Below are positions 1-10,500 of a DNA stretch of 64,000 nucleotides, piece by piece. The notes under the pieces were generated by a model. The model saw only the letters and a list, made by a program, of their open reading frames with translations. It had not been told where the DNA came from and did not search any database. Each line of letters starts with the position of its first letter. Within the stretch, counting starts at the first letter, position 1. This DNA is from Planctomycetales bacterium (GTDB lineage Bacteria > Planctomycetota > Planctomycetia > Planctomycetales > Planctomycetaceae), in contig JAPLOA010000066.1 of assembly GCA_026400835.1 (NCBI GenBank), forward strand, positions 24,554 to 88,553. Direction: 5' to 3'. The translations under genes were made by a program, and so were the position numbers.

Positions 1-1
1 A

Positions 2-95
2 GGCGAGCGGCAGGGCGTCATCCCTCCGAGTAGAGCATTGAATCCATCCCTCGTAATGTGCGCGGACTCGGAGGGCTGACGCCCTGCCGCTCGCC
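2..95. repeat. Palindromic element, intergenic copy
   Basis: Left arm 2-30 and right arm 67-95 are inverted repeats of 29 bases with one mismatch, separated by 36 bases. The same arms occur twice inside leuS (59219-59314 and 59633-59728), while the centres differ. Transcribed, it would form one long hairpin. No target duplication or transposase is visible. This copy is 94 bases, not a multiple of three, and lies outside any recognised gene. Confidence 0.9.
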
Positions 96-573
96 GTGGT
101 GGGATTTTTGGCAGATTTGTTCGAATCGTTGCAAACCGTCTTTTTGTAATGTTTGCGTCGCTCGTCTCGTGAACGTTTTTGCGTCAACGCTCGCTACCAA
201 CTGCATCTTGAATGTCAAGCCTCGATTTCTGAGCTTTCACGGCCAGGTAATAGATTAAAGTCGGTACCACCGTCCACTCGGCCCTGCAGGCACAAGCGGA
301 TTTTCGGCAGTGCCTGGTTGACTGTTACATCCGGCAGGTCGTGCCTGTGTGGTGCGTTTTCGAAACGTTGGTTGAGTTTTTGCAACAGCGGACAAAAGTT
401 GAGATGGTAGTGTTGCCGGGGCGTTGGCATGGATTGCCATCATTCCTGCGCCGCAGAAGTTCTGTCGTGGACGGAGAACTCGTTCTGTTCACCGCCATTA
501 ATCATCGCCAGGTTCCTCAAAGAGTTCTGTCAGTGAATTCACTTCGAATTCGCAAGGGCATTGCTCCGGTGAG
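96..573. other. Region upstream of ftsK, no gene recognised
   Basis: Short open frames exist on both strands, but none resembles a known family or has a convincing ribosome binding site. It probably holds the ftsK promoter; I cannot point to clear -35/-10 boxes. Confidence 0.4.
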
Positions 574-2925
574 TTGCTGCGCGCGGTGAGTGTTAACTTT
601 GAATCTGTCTGGATCAACATCGTGGACACGGAACGACTAAAAACCGACTTACTCGCGCTGGGGCTGCTGGCCCTGGTCGTGTTCGTTGGTTTGAGCTTTC
701 TGAGCTACGACCCTGCTGATCCGCCTTCGTCGCTTGTGTTTCCCGTTCGACAGGCACCGACCAATATCTGTGGAGAAGTTGGAGCGGCTGTTGCGTTTCA
801 TTCTCGTCAGTTAATGGGGTTCGGCGTTTGGATTGTTCTCGCAACACTGATCTCGTGGGACCTCAAACTGTTTTCGCGCGAGCAGGCTCGCCGAACGGCA
901 CCAACATTGATGGGAATTGTTCTGCTGGTTGTTTCGTCCTGCGCGCTGTTGCATTTGTTCGCTCCGGGAATTTCTTCGGGGTCAACTTATGGAAGTGGCG
1001 GACAGATAGGTGCGTGGACGGGGCTTGTTCTGCAGAAGAAGTTTTCTGCGATCGGCGTGATGATCTTTGCCGGAAGTCTGGCTGCGGCCGGAATCCTGCT
1101 GACGCCTCTGTCAGATATTCTTCAGCCTGCGTTACGTCTTGCGGCATTGCCAGCCAGTGCGATTCGCGGAGCTGGCTCGATGTTCCAGCGGGCTCCGGTG
1201 AAAGTTCGAAGTCCGAAAGAGACTGCGAAGCCTGGCAAGGCTCCTGTTGAGTCACCTGCGACGATTCCGTTTGTTGCTCCTGTCCCTGTGGCTCCTGTTG
1301 CGGAGGCTGCGGACGAAGCTGAGCTCGTATCGGCTGCAGTGGATGGTCGATCGATTCGCATCAACCCTCCTGCTGCTCTTTCACTCCACAATCCGGAAGG
1401 ACTCGCAGTTTCGGAACGTCGAGGTTTCTCGCTTCCGGATATTGCTTTGCTGAAGGAGTCAGAAGAGTTTCCGTATGAACTGCTCGCCAAAAAGGCGCGG
1501 GTTGCCGCGACGACGTTGGAGAAAGCGTTCGAAGAGTTCGGCCTGAACGTCAAGGTTGCGGAAATTGATACCGGCCCGGTGGTGACTCAGTTCGAGCTGG
1601 AGCTGGAACGTGGTCTGCGCCTGAATAAAGTGACGGCTTTGGAAGATGACCTCGCCATTGCGTTGCGAGTTCCCTCCGTTCGCGTTGTCGCGCCGATTCC
1701 TGGCAAGAACACGGTTGGCGTTGAAGTTCCGAATGACAAGCAGGTCATGGTGCGAATGCGGGAACTGTTGCAGGTTTCACGTTCGACCTGGGACGATCTA
1801 CGGCTGCCATTATTCCTTGGCAAAGACGTGAGTGGTCGTCCGCTTGTTGTTGATATGGCCAAGATGCCGCATCTGCTGATCGCTGGTCGTACGGGAACCG
1901 GCAAGAGCGTTTGCCTCAACACGTTGATTCTGTCGTTGTTGATGACTCGAACGCCGGACGAAGTACGCATGCTGATGATCGACCCGAAAATGGTCGAACT
2001 CAGTCCATACAAGAAAATTCCGCACCTCATGCATCCGGTCATCACGGATATGAAGAAGGCGGAAGCGGTGCTCGCGTGGGCCGTTGACAAAATGGAAGAG
2101 CGTTACGATCTTCTGGCGCGGGTTGGTGTGCGGCATCTGGACAGCTACAACAAGCTTGGCAAACCCGAAATTCTTGAACGACTGGGATTGAAGGAAACAG
2201 ATCCTGACGCCGCGGCGGTTCCTGATCGAATGCCGTTCATTGTGATTATCGCCGACGAAATGGCGGACCTGATGATGACCTCTGGTAAGGAAGTGGAGGC
2301 TCACATTATACGACTGGCTCAAAAGTCTCGAGCGGTCGGGATTCATCTGGTTCTGGCGACTCAGAAACCAACAGTCGACGTGATCACAGGTCTTATCAAA
2401 TCAAACTTGCCTGCTCGAATTTCATTCCAGGTGGCAAGCAAGATGGATAGCCGCGTAGTTCTGGATGAGGGTGGTGCGGAGCGACTGCTGGGCAGTGGAG
2501 ACATGTTGTATCTTGCTCCTTCGACCAGTTATCTGACACGTGCTCAGGGCACTTATGTCAGTGATGAAGAGATCAATGCGGTGATCGACTTCTTCAGTGA
2601 TGTCGAACCTGAATACAGTCCGGAACTGACCAAACTGACGTCGGCTGCATCTGCTGCAGCGGCCGGTGGTGGTGGTTCGGGTGAAGGTGGAAACCGAATT
2701 CACGACGACCTCTACGATCAGGCCGTAGAAGTGGTTATTCGCGAAGGTCGAGGCAGTGTTTCGCTTCTGCAGCGAGCGTTGGGCATCGGCTACGGTCGAG
2801 CGGCCCGCATGATCGATTACATGGCCGAGGATGGCGTTGTAGGCGATTACAACGGTGCTCAGGCTCGCGAAGTCATCTGCTCGATTGATGAGTGGGAAAG
2901 CCGCAAAGCCGAGCGGGATGATTGA
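574..2925 (+). CDS. ftsK: DNA translocase FtsK/SpoIIIE
   Basis: Septal DNA pump that clears and aligns chromosome ends at division. Four hydrophobic helices lie at about residues 24-45, 75-95, 110-130 and 150-175, followed by an Ala/Pro-rich linker (about 200-265). The motor carries Walker A AGRTGTGKS at 437-445 and a Walker B strand ending in ADE at 560-562. The last about 65 residues form the gamma winged helix (YGRAARMIDYM), which in the family reads KOPS sites. The frame opens with TTG at 574. An in-frame GTG at 622, giving a product beginning VDTERLKTDLL, is an equally plausible start, because homologues start close to this helix; no strong ribosome binding site decides it. Confidence 0.95.
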   Translation: MLRAVSVNFESVWINIVDTERLKTDLLALGLLALVVFVGLSFLSYDPADPPSSLVFPVRQAPTNICGEVGAAVAFHSRQLMGFGVWIVLATLISWDLKLFSREQARRTAPTLMGIVLLVVSSCALLHLFAPGISSGSTYGSGGQIGAWTGLVLQKKFSAIGVMIFAGSLAAAGILLTPLSDILQPALRLAALPASAIRGAGSMFQRAPVKVRSPKETAKPGKAPVESPATIPFVAPVPVAPVAEAADEAELVSAAVDGRSIRINPPAALSLHNPEGLAVSERRGFSLPDIALLKESEEFPYELLAKKARVAATTLEKAFEEFGLNVKVAEIDTGPVVTQFELELERGLRLNKVTALEDDLAIALRVPSVRVVAPIPGKNTVGVEVPNDKQVMVRMRELLQVSRSTWDDLRLPLFLGKDVSGRPLVVDMAKMPHLLIAGRTGTGKSVCLNTLILSLLMTRTPDEVRMLMIDPKMVELSPYKKIPHLMHPVITDMKKAEAVLAWAVDKMEERYDLLARVGVRHLDSYNKLGKPEILERLGLKETDPDAAAVPDRMPFIVIIADEMADLMMTSGKEVEAHIIRLAQKSRAVGIHLVLATQKPTVDVITGLIKSNLPARISFQVASKMDSRVVLDEGGAERLLGSGDMLYLAPSTSYLTRAQGTYVSDEEINAVIDFFSDVEPEYSPELTKLTSAASAAAAGGGGSGEGGNRIHDDLYDQAVEVVIREGRGSVSLLQRALGIGYGRAARMIDYMAEDGVVGDYNGAQAREVICSIDEWESRKAERDD

Positions 2926-3090
2926 AATCTCCGCAAACGCGGCCTTTTGTCGCGTTGTCTAAAGTGGATCGGTGACACTTCGTAGATTGAGCAAAATTGG
3001 TTAGAGTGTTGTGTCGTATCAGATTGAATTGTTGATCTGACGCGAATCTTCACTCTGCTCAATCCGGCTGTTTGCTTCATCCGATCGACT

Positions 3091-4125
3091 ATGAAAACAC
3101 ACTTGCTCCTGCTCACGCTTGTTCCCGGGCTACTGCAGTCTTTGGCTGTGGCTCAGGACAATCCCTCGGCCCCTGTGCCCCTGATTTTTGATACCGATAT
3201 TGGTAATGATTGTGACGACGTTCTGGCAATGGGCGTCATTCACTCGTTGCAGAGTCGAGGTCTTTGCCAGCTGCTGGCGGTCACGATTACGAAAGATCAT
3301 GACCAGTGTGCTCCTTTTACGGACGCCATCAACACCTTTTATGGACGTGGCAACATTCCGATCGGTGTTTGTCGCAGCGGGATAACTCCTCAACAGAGTC
3401 GCTTCACGGGATTGGTCATCGAGAAGAACGGGGATGCTGATCGGTATCCACATGATCTTCGCTCGGGCAAGGATGCTGCGGATGCAGTCAAAGTCCTGCG
3501 ACAGGTCTTGTCATCTCAAGCGGACGGAAGTGTTGTGATTGCTCAGGTGGGCTTTTCGACGAATCTGGCCAACTTGCTGAAGTCGCCTGCGGATGACATC
3601 AGTCCTTTGACGGGTCGCGAGCTGGCGATCAAAAAGGTGAAGCTGGTTTCCGCGATGGCGGGAGCGTTTGCACCGATCAATGGTCAGCCTCATCCGGAAT
3701 ACAATGTCACGGAAGACGTGGCGTCCGCGAAAACTTTGGCGACGGAATGGCCAACAGCGATTGTTTACAGTGGCTTTGAAATTGGTCTGGCGATTCCTTA
3801 TCCGGCGTCCAGTATTCTGAGCGACTATCAGTATGTACCTCATCATCCATTGAAAGAGTCATACGTGCTGTATGAGCCACCACCGCATAATCGTCCGACC
3901 TGGGACTTGACCAGTGTTTTGTATGGTGTGTTGCCGGATCGCAACTACTTTGGCATCTCGCCGAAGGGTTCTGTGTCGGTGGATGACAAAGGATTCACGA
4001 CGTTTACTCCGTCAGAAAACGGGTTGCATCGCTATCTGACGCTGACGGCCGAGCAGCAGGTTCGAGTTACAGAAGCTTTGGTCCAGCTATCGAGCGAACC
4101 GCCGCATCTCAGTCCAACCAACTGA
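3091..4125 (+). CDS. Exported inosine-uridine nucleoside hydrolase family protein
   Basis: Predicted to split ribonucleosides into base and ribose. A signal peptide (hydrophobic 4-20, likely cut near AVAQ-D) precedes the family metal site DTDIGNDCDD at residues 34-43, the N-terminal Asp cluster that binds calcium and ribose in nucleoside hydrolases. At 344 residues it is close to family length. Ribokinase starts 8 bases after its stop, so the two are very likely one operon: nucleoside cleavage outside the cytoplasm, then phosphorylation of the ribose. Many planctomycete paralogues have untested substrates, so the exact nucleoside is unknown. Confidence 0.85.
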   Translation: MKTHLLLLTLVPGLLQSLAVAQDNPSAPVPLIFDTDIGNDCDDVLAMGVIHSLQSRGLCQLLAVTITKDHDQCAPFTDAINTFYGRGNIPIGVCRSGITPQQSRFTGLVIEKNGDADRYPHDLRSGKDAADAVKVLRQVLSSQADGSVVIAQVGFSTNLANLLKSPADDISPLTGRELAIKKVKLVSAMAGAFAPINGQPHPEYNVTEDVASAKTLATEWPTAIVYSGFEIGLAIPYPASSILSDYQYVPHHPLKESYVLYEPPPHNRPTWDLTSVLYGVLPDRNYFGISPKGSVSVDDKGFTTFTPSENGLHRYLTLTAEQQVRVTEALVQLSSEPPHLSPTN

Positions 4126-4133
4126 GCCGTCCC

Positions 4134-5060
4134 ATGGCAAAACGCGCTAGAATTATCGTTGTCGGTTCGATCAACATGGATCTGGTGTTTCGAACGCACC
4201 AGCTTCCTCGACCGGGAGAAACCAGGACAGGCCATAGCTTTCGACAGTTCCCCGGTGGAAAAGGTGCCAATCAGGCTATTGCTGCGGCACGACTGGGGGC
4301 TCAGGTTTCGATGGTCGGGCGAATCGGTGACGACGGTTTTGGCCGAACGCTGATTGACGGTTTGACCGAAGAAGGCATCGATACGAGTTTCGTAAAGGTG
4401 ACGCCGAATTGTTCGAGTGGGCTCGCGGTGATTGGCGTCGAAGACAGTGGGCAGAATTCAATTACGGTGATTCCCGGAGCCAATGGATTCGTCACGCCAG
4501 ATGATGTGATTACGGCGGAAGAATTGTTTCCATCGGCTGATGTTCTGCTCCTTCAGTTTGAGATCCCATTGCCTGCAGTGCAGAAAGCCGTTGAGCTGGC
4601 TCATCGCCATGGCGTGAAGATTATTCTGGATCCAGCACCGTCGGTGAGGGTTGTTCCTGCCGATCTCCTGCAGATTGATGTCATCTGTCCGAACGAAACA
4701 GAGGCCGAGTCACTGTCCGGGCAGGTCGTGGATTCGGTTGAGACGGCGATGTCTGCTGTTCAGCAAATTGGCGGTCTTGGCCCGCAAATCAGTCTCGTCA
4801 CTTTGGGATCGCAGGGCGTGGTTGTGTTCGACGGGAAAACCTCGGAACACGTGCCGCCGTTCAGTGTGGATGCGGTCGACACGACGGCCGCGGGCGATGC
4901 CTTCGCTGCAGCCTTTGGAATCGCCCTTGCAGAAGAGATGTCGGTTTCTGAGGCGACTCGTTTCGCGGCTGCAGCGGGTGCTCTGGCGACAACTCAACAC
5001 GGAGCCCAGCCAGCGATGCCGACGCGAGATGCGGCCGAGGTCCTTCTGCGAGGCCGATAG
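4134..5060 (+). CDS. rbsK: Ribokinase (PfkB family)
   Basis: Phosphorylates D-ribose to ribose 5-phosphate with ATP in the cytoplasm. The N-terminal substrate motif GGKGANQAIAAARLGA and the C-terminal anion-hole motif DTTAAGD at 249-255 are present, with D255 as the expected catalytic base; the usual DTTGAGD has Ala in place of the first Gly. Length (308) matches ribokinases. ATG at 4134 follows the nucleoside hydrolase stop by 8 bases, supporting co-transcription. No ribose transporter is encoded nearby, so how ribose released outside reaches this enzyme is open. Confidence 0.92.
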   Translation: MAKRARIIVVGSINMDLVFRTHQLPRPGETRTGHSFRQFPGGKGANQAIAAARLGAQVSMVGRIGDDGFGRTLIDGLTEEGIDTSFVKVTPNCSSGLAVIGVEDSGQNSITVIPGANGFVTPDDVITAEELFPSADVLLLQFEIPLPAVQKAVELAHRHGVKIILDPAPSVRVVPADLLQIDVICPNETEAESLSGQVVDSVETAMSAVQQIGGLGPQISLVTLGSQGVVVFDGKTSEHVPPFSVDAVDTTAAGDAFAAAFGIALAEEMSVSEATRFAAAAGALATTQHGAQPAMPTRDAAEVLLRGR

Positions 5061-5083
5061 TTTACTATGCTCGGGTCTGATCG

Positions 5084-6016
5084 CTATTTCTTATCATCCA
5101 AAACAGGTCTGACAGTTTTCTGCTCCCGAAACAATGTCTGCAGCTTGTGCTTCCGAATTCGAAATGCGGTGCCATGATTGCGAGCAGATCCATCAGGGCG
5201 AAGATGCATGCGAAGTTCAACGATAATGTCACCACTGGCAGCCAGTTCAAGCAATCGTTTCGCGGATGGTTCCTGATACCACGTCACTGTCTTGTACCAG
5301 AATTCTTCATCAGCCCCCTTCTCTCTTGATTCTGCACCGATGAAGACGGAATGAGCGTGTTTCTCCTGAAGGCGTTGTTCCAAAACTTTCAGGCTCCAGT
5401 GAGCGATAGCGACATTGTTGCAATGCAATTCCAGCACATCGCCCTGCGCCGTTACGACGAGCTGCAGGTGAGCTTCGTTCTTTCGACTGGTGACTGAGAG
5501 ATACCACGCCTGCCGTCCGTTGGGATCTTTGTAGCCATATTGCTGAATTCGTTCAGCCGCTGTCAGACCATCCAGCCATTCCGGCTCCTTCAGGAACAGG
5601 TTCATTTTCTCCTGATCGTCGAACTCTGTTTCTGAATCGCGATAAGCCTTGATCTCCATTCCCTGAAAATCACCGCGTGGAGAATTGTTTTCCGGGATCT
5701 CCAGAAGCGTTTCCAATGTGTATCCAACGCCTGTGTCGCCGGGGCGAAGAGTCTTCACAAAGCCGCGGGCGGATACTTTGTCAAACTGAACGAGGAATTC
5801 CTGAAGGATCGATTCATGCGACTTCGCGACTGTGGATGCGGCTTGTTGACTTGCGGCGCAATGAACTGACGTCAATAAGAGCGACAGTAAAAACAAGTAC
5901 CTGCAGAATGTCTGAATCAGGAACTTCCGCCTTCGCGTTTGCTCGCGAAATTTTTCAGCAGATCTCATCTCAAATGTACTGCCCGGATTGTTTTCAAGGA
6001 TTTTATTTCGCGACAC
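5084..6016 (-). CDS. Exported MvaI/BcnI-family endonuclease-like protein
   Basis: The body matches the MvaI/BcnI restriction endonuclease family (MutH-like fold): GVGYTLETLLEI around E102, the catalytic-type signature D116-FQGM-E121-I-K123, and a C-terminal HGTAFRIRKHKLQTLF block typical of these enzymes. Unlike a cytoplasmic restriction enzyme it has a basic n-region (RRRKF, residues 28-32), a hydrophobic segment about 33-50 and a possible cleavage site near CAAS at 53-56, so it is probably exported or anchored. No methyltransferase gene is near. An internal ATG at residue 17 would still leave the signal segment. Likely roles are extracellular DNA digestion or nutrient scavenging; this is inference, and activity is untested. 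Confidence 0.75.
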   Translation of the reverse strand: MSRNKILENNPGSTFEMRSAEKFREQTRRRKFLIQTFCRYLFLLSLLLTSVHCAASQQAASTVAKSHESILQEFLVQFDKVSARGFVKTLRPGDTGVGYTLETLLEIPENNSPRGDFQGMEIKAYRDSETEFDDQEKMNLFLKEPEWLDGLTAAERIQQYGYKDPNGRQAWYLSVTSRKNEAHLQLVVTAQGDVLELHCNNVAIAHWSLKVLEQRLQEKHAHSVFIGAESREKGADEEFWYKTVTWYQEPSAKRLLELAASGDIIVELRMHLRPDGSARNHGTAFRIRKHKLQTLFREQKTVRPVLDDKK

Positions 6017-6124
6017 GTTCTTCTACACGCCTCAGAATCATTTTCTACATCGCGAAACAAACTACGAAATCAGAAGTAATGATTAACAGTGTTCGTCAAC
6101 GGAGTGACTTGTGTTCTTTGGTTG

Positions 6125-6146
6125 CGTCGCTCCGCCGACGGGATTT
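6125..6146 (+). repeat. 22-base dispersed repeat, copy 1
   Basis: An exact 22-base match to 58565-58586. It contains a small internal inverted repeat (CGTCG...CGACG). Here it lies just past the 3' end of the broken DUF1501 gene. Confidence 0.6.
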
Positions 6147-6153
6147 CGTTTCC

Positions 6154-7519
6154 TTACGACAAGGCGGCCTGAATCACTTCGCCATGCACATCTGTCAGTC
6201 GGAAATGACGCCCCTGATACTTGTAGGTGAGTTTCTTGTGATCAACTCCGGCCAGATGCAGCAAGGTCGCGTTGAGATCATGAACATGGACGGGATCTCG
6301 AACAATGTTGTAGCTGAAGTCGTCTGTCTCACCGATCGTTGTTCCCGGTTTGATTCCGGCTCCAGTCATCCAGATCGAAAAACATCGTGGATGGTGATCA
6401 CGTCCATAATCATCCGGCGTCATCTTGCCCTGGCAGTAAACCGCGCGACCAAATTCGCCGCCCCGTGATGTTTCTCGGAAGTTCCAGATGCTGATCCCAG
6501 CCGCGATGAAACATCTGCACAAATCGGACGCCTCGCTCGCACAATCGACGAGCCATCAGGCAATTCCACGCAAAGGTTCCCGGCTTCCGAGCATCTTCAC
6601 CGTACAAATCGAACGTGCTGGCCGGCTCACCGGACAAGTCCGTGAGTTCAGGCACCGACGTTTGCATGCGGTAAGCCATCTCGTACTGCGCGATGCGAGT
6701 TGAAATCTCCGGGTCGCCGGATTCTTTCAGCTTCAGAGCATTCATGGCCGCCAGATCATCCAGCATACCTCGACGTACGGAGTTGCTGATTCCCGGCGGA
6801 TTGGAAAGATAAAGAACCGGGTCACCCATCGAACGAAATTTGACGCCCGCATAGCGAGTCGGCAGAAACCCACTTCCCCAGAGCCGATCGTAAAGGGGCT
6901 GATCGCCGGACCCGGAAATCATCGCCACAAAAGCCGGCAGATCACTGTTTTCGCTCCCCAGCCCATAGGACAACCACGACCCAAGACTTGGCCGCCCTGC
7001 TTGCTGAGCACCCGTCTGCACGAACGTAATTGCCGGATCGTGATTGATGGCTTCTGTGTGCATCGTCTTGATAAAGCACAGGTCATCCGCAATCTTCGCT
7101 GTGTGAGGCAGCAGTTCACTCAGCCACGCGCCCGACGCCCCGTGCTGTTTGAATTTGAACTTTGTTGGAGCAATGGGAAAGCTCTTTTGGCCGCTGGTCA
7201 TTCCCGTCAATCGCTGACCCTGACGCACGGAATCCGGCAGTTCCTGACCTCGCATGGATTCCAGTGTTGGTTTGTGTTCGAACAAATCCAACTGCGACGG
7301 TGCACCTGACTGAAACATGTAGATGATGCGTTTGGCCTTCACCGGCAGGTCCGGGAAGCCGCTCAGTCCGGGAGTGCCTGCAGGCACATCGGCCGCTTTT
7401 GACTCCTGCAGCAGGCCTGCCAGAGCAGCCAGGCCAAGGGCCTGTGATCCTCGCGAGAAAAAGTGACGTCGATTCTCGGCGAACAGATGATCGTTCAACA
7501 TTGTCATGGGAAGACTCAC
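6154..7519 (-). pseudogene. DUF1501 protein, broken by internal deletion and frameshift
   Basis: Two reading frames together give one DUF1501 protein of the exported planctomycete type (Tat-like NRRHFF near the N-terminus). The first frame runs from 7519 through [15 protein letters not shown] and LPRNI, then leaves the family sequence near 6463-6470. The second frame resumes at [12 protein letters not shown] and runs to the end. Compared with the intact paralogue at 31198, about 30 residues (the stretch before WGGEFGR) are missing and the frame has shifted. Its start overlaps the stop of the upstream DUF1549/DUF1553 gene (TAGTG; an ATG 4 codons on is an alternative), so it was the second gene of that operon. 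A sequencing or assembly error is the other explanation. Confidence 0.8.
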
Positions 7520-10500
7520 TATTCTTTCGTCACCACTTCATCAAGATTCAGAATCAGACTTGTGACCGTCGTGAGAGCGGCCAGCTCAGCGGGATTCAGA
7601 TCGGCATTCACGGCAAACTCGCCCGAGTGAATCAGTTGCCGCGCCGCTTCCGGGTCACGCTCATACGCGTTCAAACTACGTTCGTAAGATCGCTGTAGTA
7701 TCGCAAGCTCTTCAGGTTGTGGTTCCCGAGCCGTGGCCATCACGAATGCCTGAGAAATCTGTTGAGCCGGATCGTCTCCGCCTTCCGTCATCATTCGTTG
7801 CGCGAAGACTCGAGCGGCCTCCACGAATGTGACATCGTTCATCAGAGCCAGTGCCTGCAGTGGAGTGTTTGTACGAGATCTTTGCACGACGCACGCTTCG
7901 CGACTCGATGCATCCAGCGTCACCATTGTCGGCGGCGCGACGGTGCGTTTCCAGAACGAATACAGACTGCGTCGATACAAATCTGGTCCGTGTGATTGCG
8001 GATAATCTGTGATCGTGGCGATTTCCTTCCACAGTCCGTCCGGCTGATAAGGATTCACCGATGGCCCGCCGAGTTGTTCGTTCAGCAGTCCGCTGAGAAA
8101 CAACGCCTGATCACGAATCGCCTCCGCCGGAAGACGCCGCCGAGGACCTCGAGCCAGCAGGCGGTTATCGGGATCAAGTCGCAATAGCTCCGATGGGACT
8201 CCTGATGACTGGCGATAGGTTGCACTCATCACAATCAACTTGTGCATGGTCTTCATGTTCCAGCCGGACTCTACAAATTCTACAGCCAGCCAGTCCAGCA
8301 ATTCCGGATGGCTTGGCCGATCACCCTGAGAACCGAAATCCTCGGTGGTGCGGACCAGCCCCTGTCCAAAATACCTTTGCCAGATGCGGTTCACGGCTAC
8401 GCGAGCCGTCAGCGGATGTTGAGGATTCACCAGCCAGCGAGCAAAGCCCAGACGATTGTTGGGAACATTCTCCGGGAGTGACGGGAAAACGGCTGGGACG
8501 CCAGGCTGCACTTCTTCGCCGGGGTTGTCGTATTGCCCTCGGATCAGCACGTGGGTTTTTCGAGGAGTCGGCATTTCCTCCATCACCATCACTGTCGGCA
8601 GGTTCTCCTCAAACACGCGTCGCTCGTATTGAAGTTCCCGCAGGCTCAGATGAGCCTCCCGGATATCTGCAGCGGCGTGATGCAGAATGAAGTGTTCCTT
8701 CAGCTTCTTCTGTTGTGCGGCAGTTCGCATCTCTGGCTTGATGCAAAGAATCTCTGAAATGCTTTGAGCGACTGCGATGAGTTCCGCTTCGCCTGCGGAG
8801 ACATCTCGGCTGTAAATTCGAACGTCATCGATCGCTCCTCTGAACGGTGATGCTCCGCCACCGATCCGCAGAGTCTCCAGCGGCAATGCAAACGTCTGGT
8901 TGATGCGGTCCAGTGTTATGTTCATCTCAAACGGCTGACCATTGACATAAACCTGCACGCCGCGAGCAACTCGAGAACCGTCGTAAGTCATCGTGACGTG
9001 ACACCACTCATTCGGTGGCAAAGGTTGGCGGCTTTCCAGTCGAATGGCATCGTCGAGCCAGCGATTGATCAGATTGACCTGCAGCAGACCATGACGAAGT
9101 TGCAGGGAGTAGCCAGCACCTTCTTCAACCGGAGTCATTCGCGAAATTACCGTACCGTTGGCTTCCTCCGCGCGAAGCCACAAGGCGATGGAAAACTTAT
9201 CCATGTAGCCAAACGACGCCGTATCGCCCGCGCTGACGAAGCTGCCGTTTTGGAATTCAATCGAATGACCCACTGCGCCTCGTGAATAGGGGCTGGAAGT
9301 GACGTCGAACACGCTGTCCATTTTGCGTGCCTGATCGTAGAGGCTTAGGTCAAATGCCATGTGGTTGACCAGTCCGTCTGTCACGGACCAGTCGATTTCG
9401 GAAGCGGCTGCAACGCTGGTTTCCCAGACTCGTTGTGTTTCGGTCAGCGTTGTGTCGAGTTCACGAATTTGAGATTCCGTCGCCTGAATCTGCTGATCCA
9501 GTTTACGCAGCCGTTCTTCTTCAGGCGGACGTGGTGCTCGAATCATTGGGGGCGAGTTGCCCTCTTTCAATGCTCGTCCACTCTCCGGCACGTTATTGAA
9601 GTAAGCGAAAACGCTGTAGAACTCCGTCTGCCGAATCGGGTCATACTTGTGATCATGGCAACGCGCACATCCCATGGTCAGACCCAGCCAGACGGTCGCT
9701 GTTGTGTCGACTCGATCAACCACATACTCCACCTGATACTCTTCGGCGATGATTCCTCCCTCAGAGTTACCTCGATGATTGCGATTAAATCCGGTCGCGA
9801 TGCGCTGGCTGAGAGATGCGTTCTCCTGCAGGTCGCCAGCGATTTGTTCCACGGTAAACTGATCGAAGGGCATGTTGCTGTTGAAGGCCTCGATCACCCA
9901 GTCGCGCCAACGCCACATTGAGCGAGGACCATCGTTCTGGTAGCCACTGGTGTCTGCGTAGCGAGCGGCATCCAGCCATGTCGCCGCCATGTGTTCGCCG
10001 AATCGTGGTGACGCCAGCAATCGATCGACAACGGTTTCGTAAGCGGCTGGTGAGTTATCCGCGAGGAAGGCTTCGATCTCGGCTTGAGTCGGCGGAAGTC
10101 CGGTGAGATCAAGTGTGACTCGGCGAATGAGTGTGCGTCGATCAGCTTCCGCAGATGGCTTCAGGTTTTCCTGTTGAAGCTTCTGCAGAACCCAATGATC
10201 AATCGCATTGTTGCACCATTGCTGATCTTCCAGTTGTGGAAGTTCATGTTTTTCCGGACGGAGAAAGGCCCAGTGTTCGGTCCATTTTGCACCTTCCTGA
10301 ATCCACCGAGTCAGCAGCTGAATTTCGGCTTCAGATAATTCCTGGCCCGAATCTCCGGGCGGCATTTTTTGATCGGCGTCTGTTGATGTGATCCGCTGAT
10401 GCAACACACTCGCATTGAGATCATGCGGAACAATCGCCGTCTTGCCGTCACGTGCTGCGAATGCACTTTCACGCACATCGAGCCGCAATCCACTGGCTCG

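Noticed and set aside
112-140. TTCGAATC near 121 as a possible tRNA T-loop
   Set aside because: No acceptor, D or anticodon arms can be built around it.
5677-6468. 263-codon plus-strand frame
   Set aside because: It is antisense to the nuclease gene and to the 3' part of the broken DUF1501 gene, and its product matches no family.
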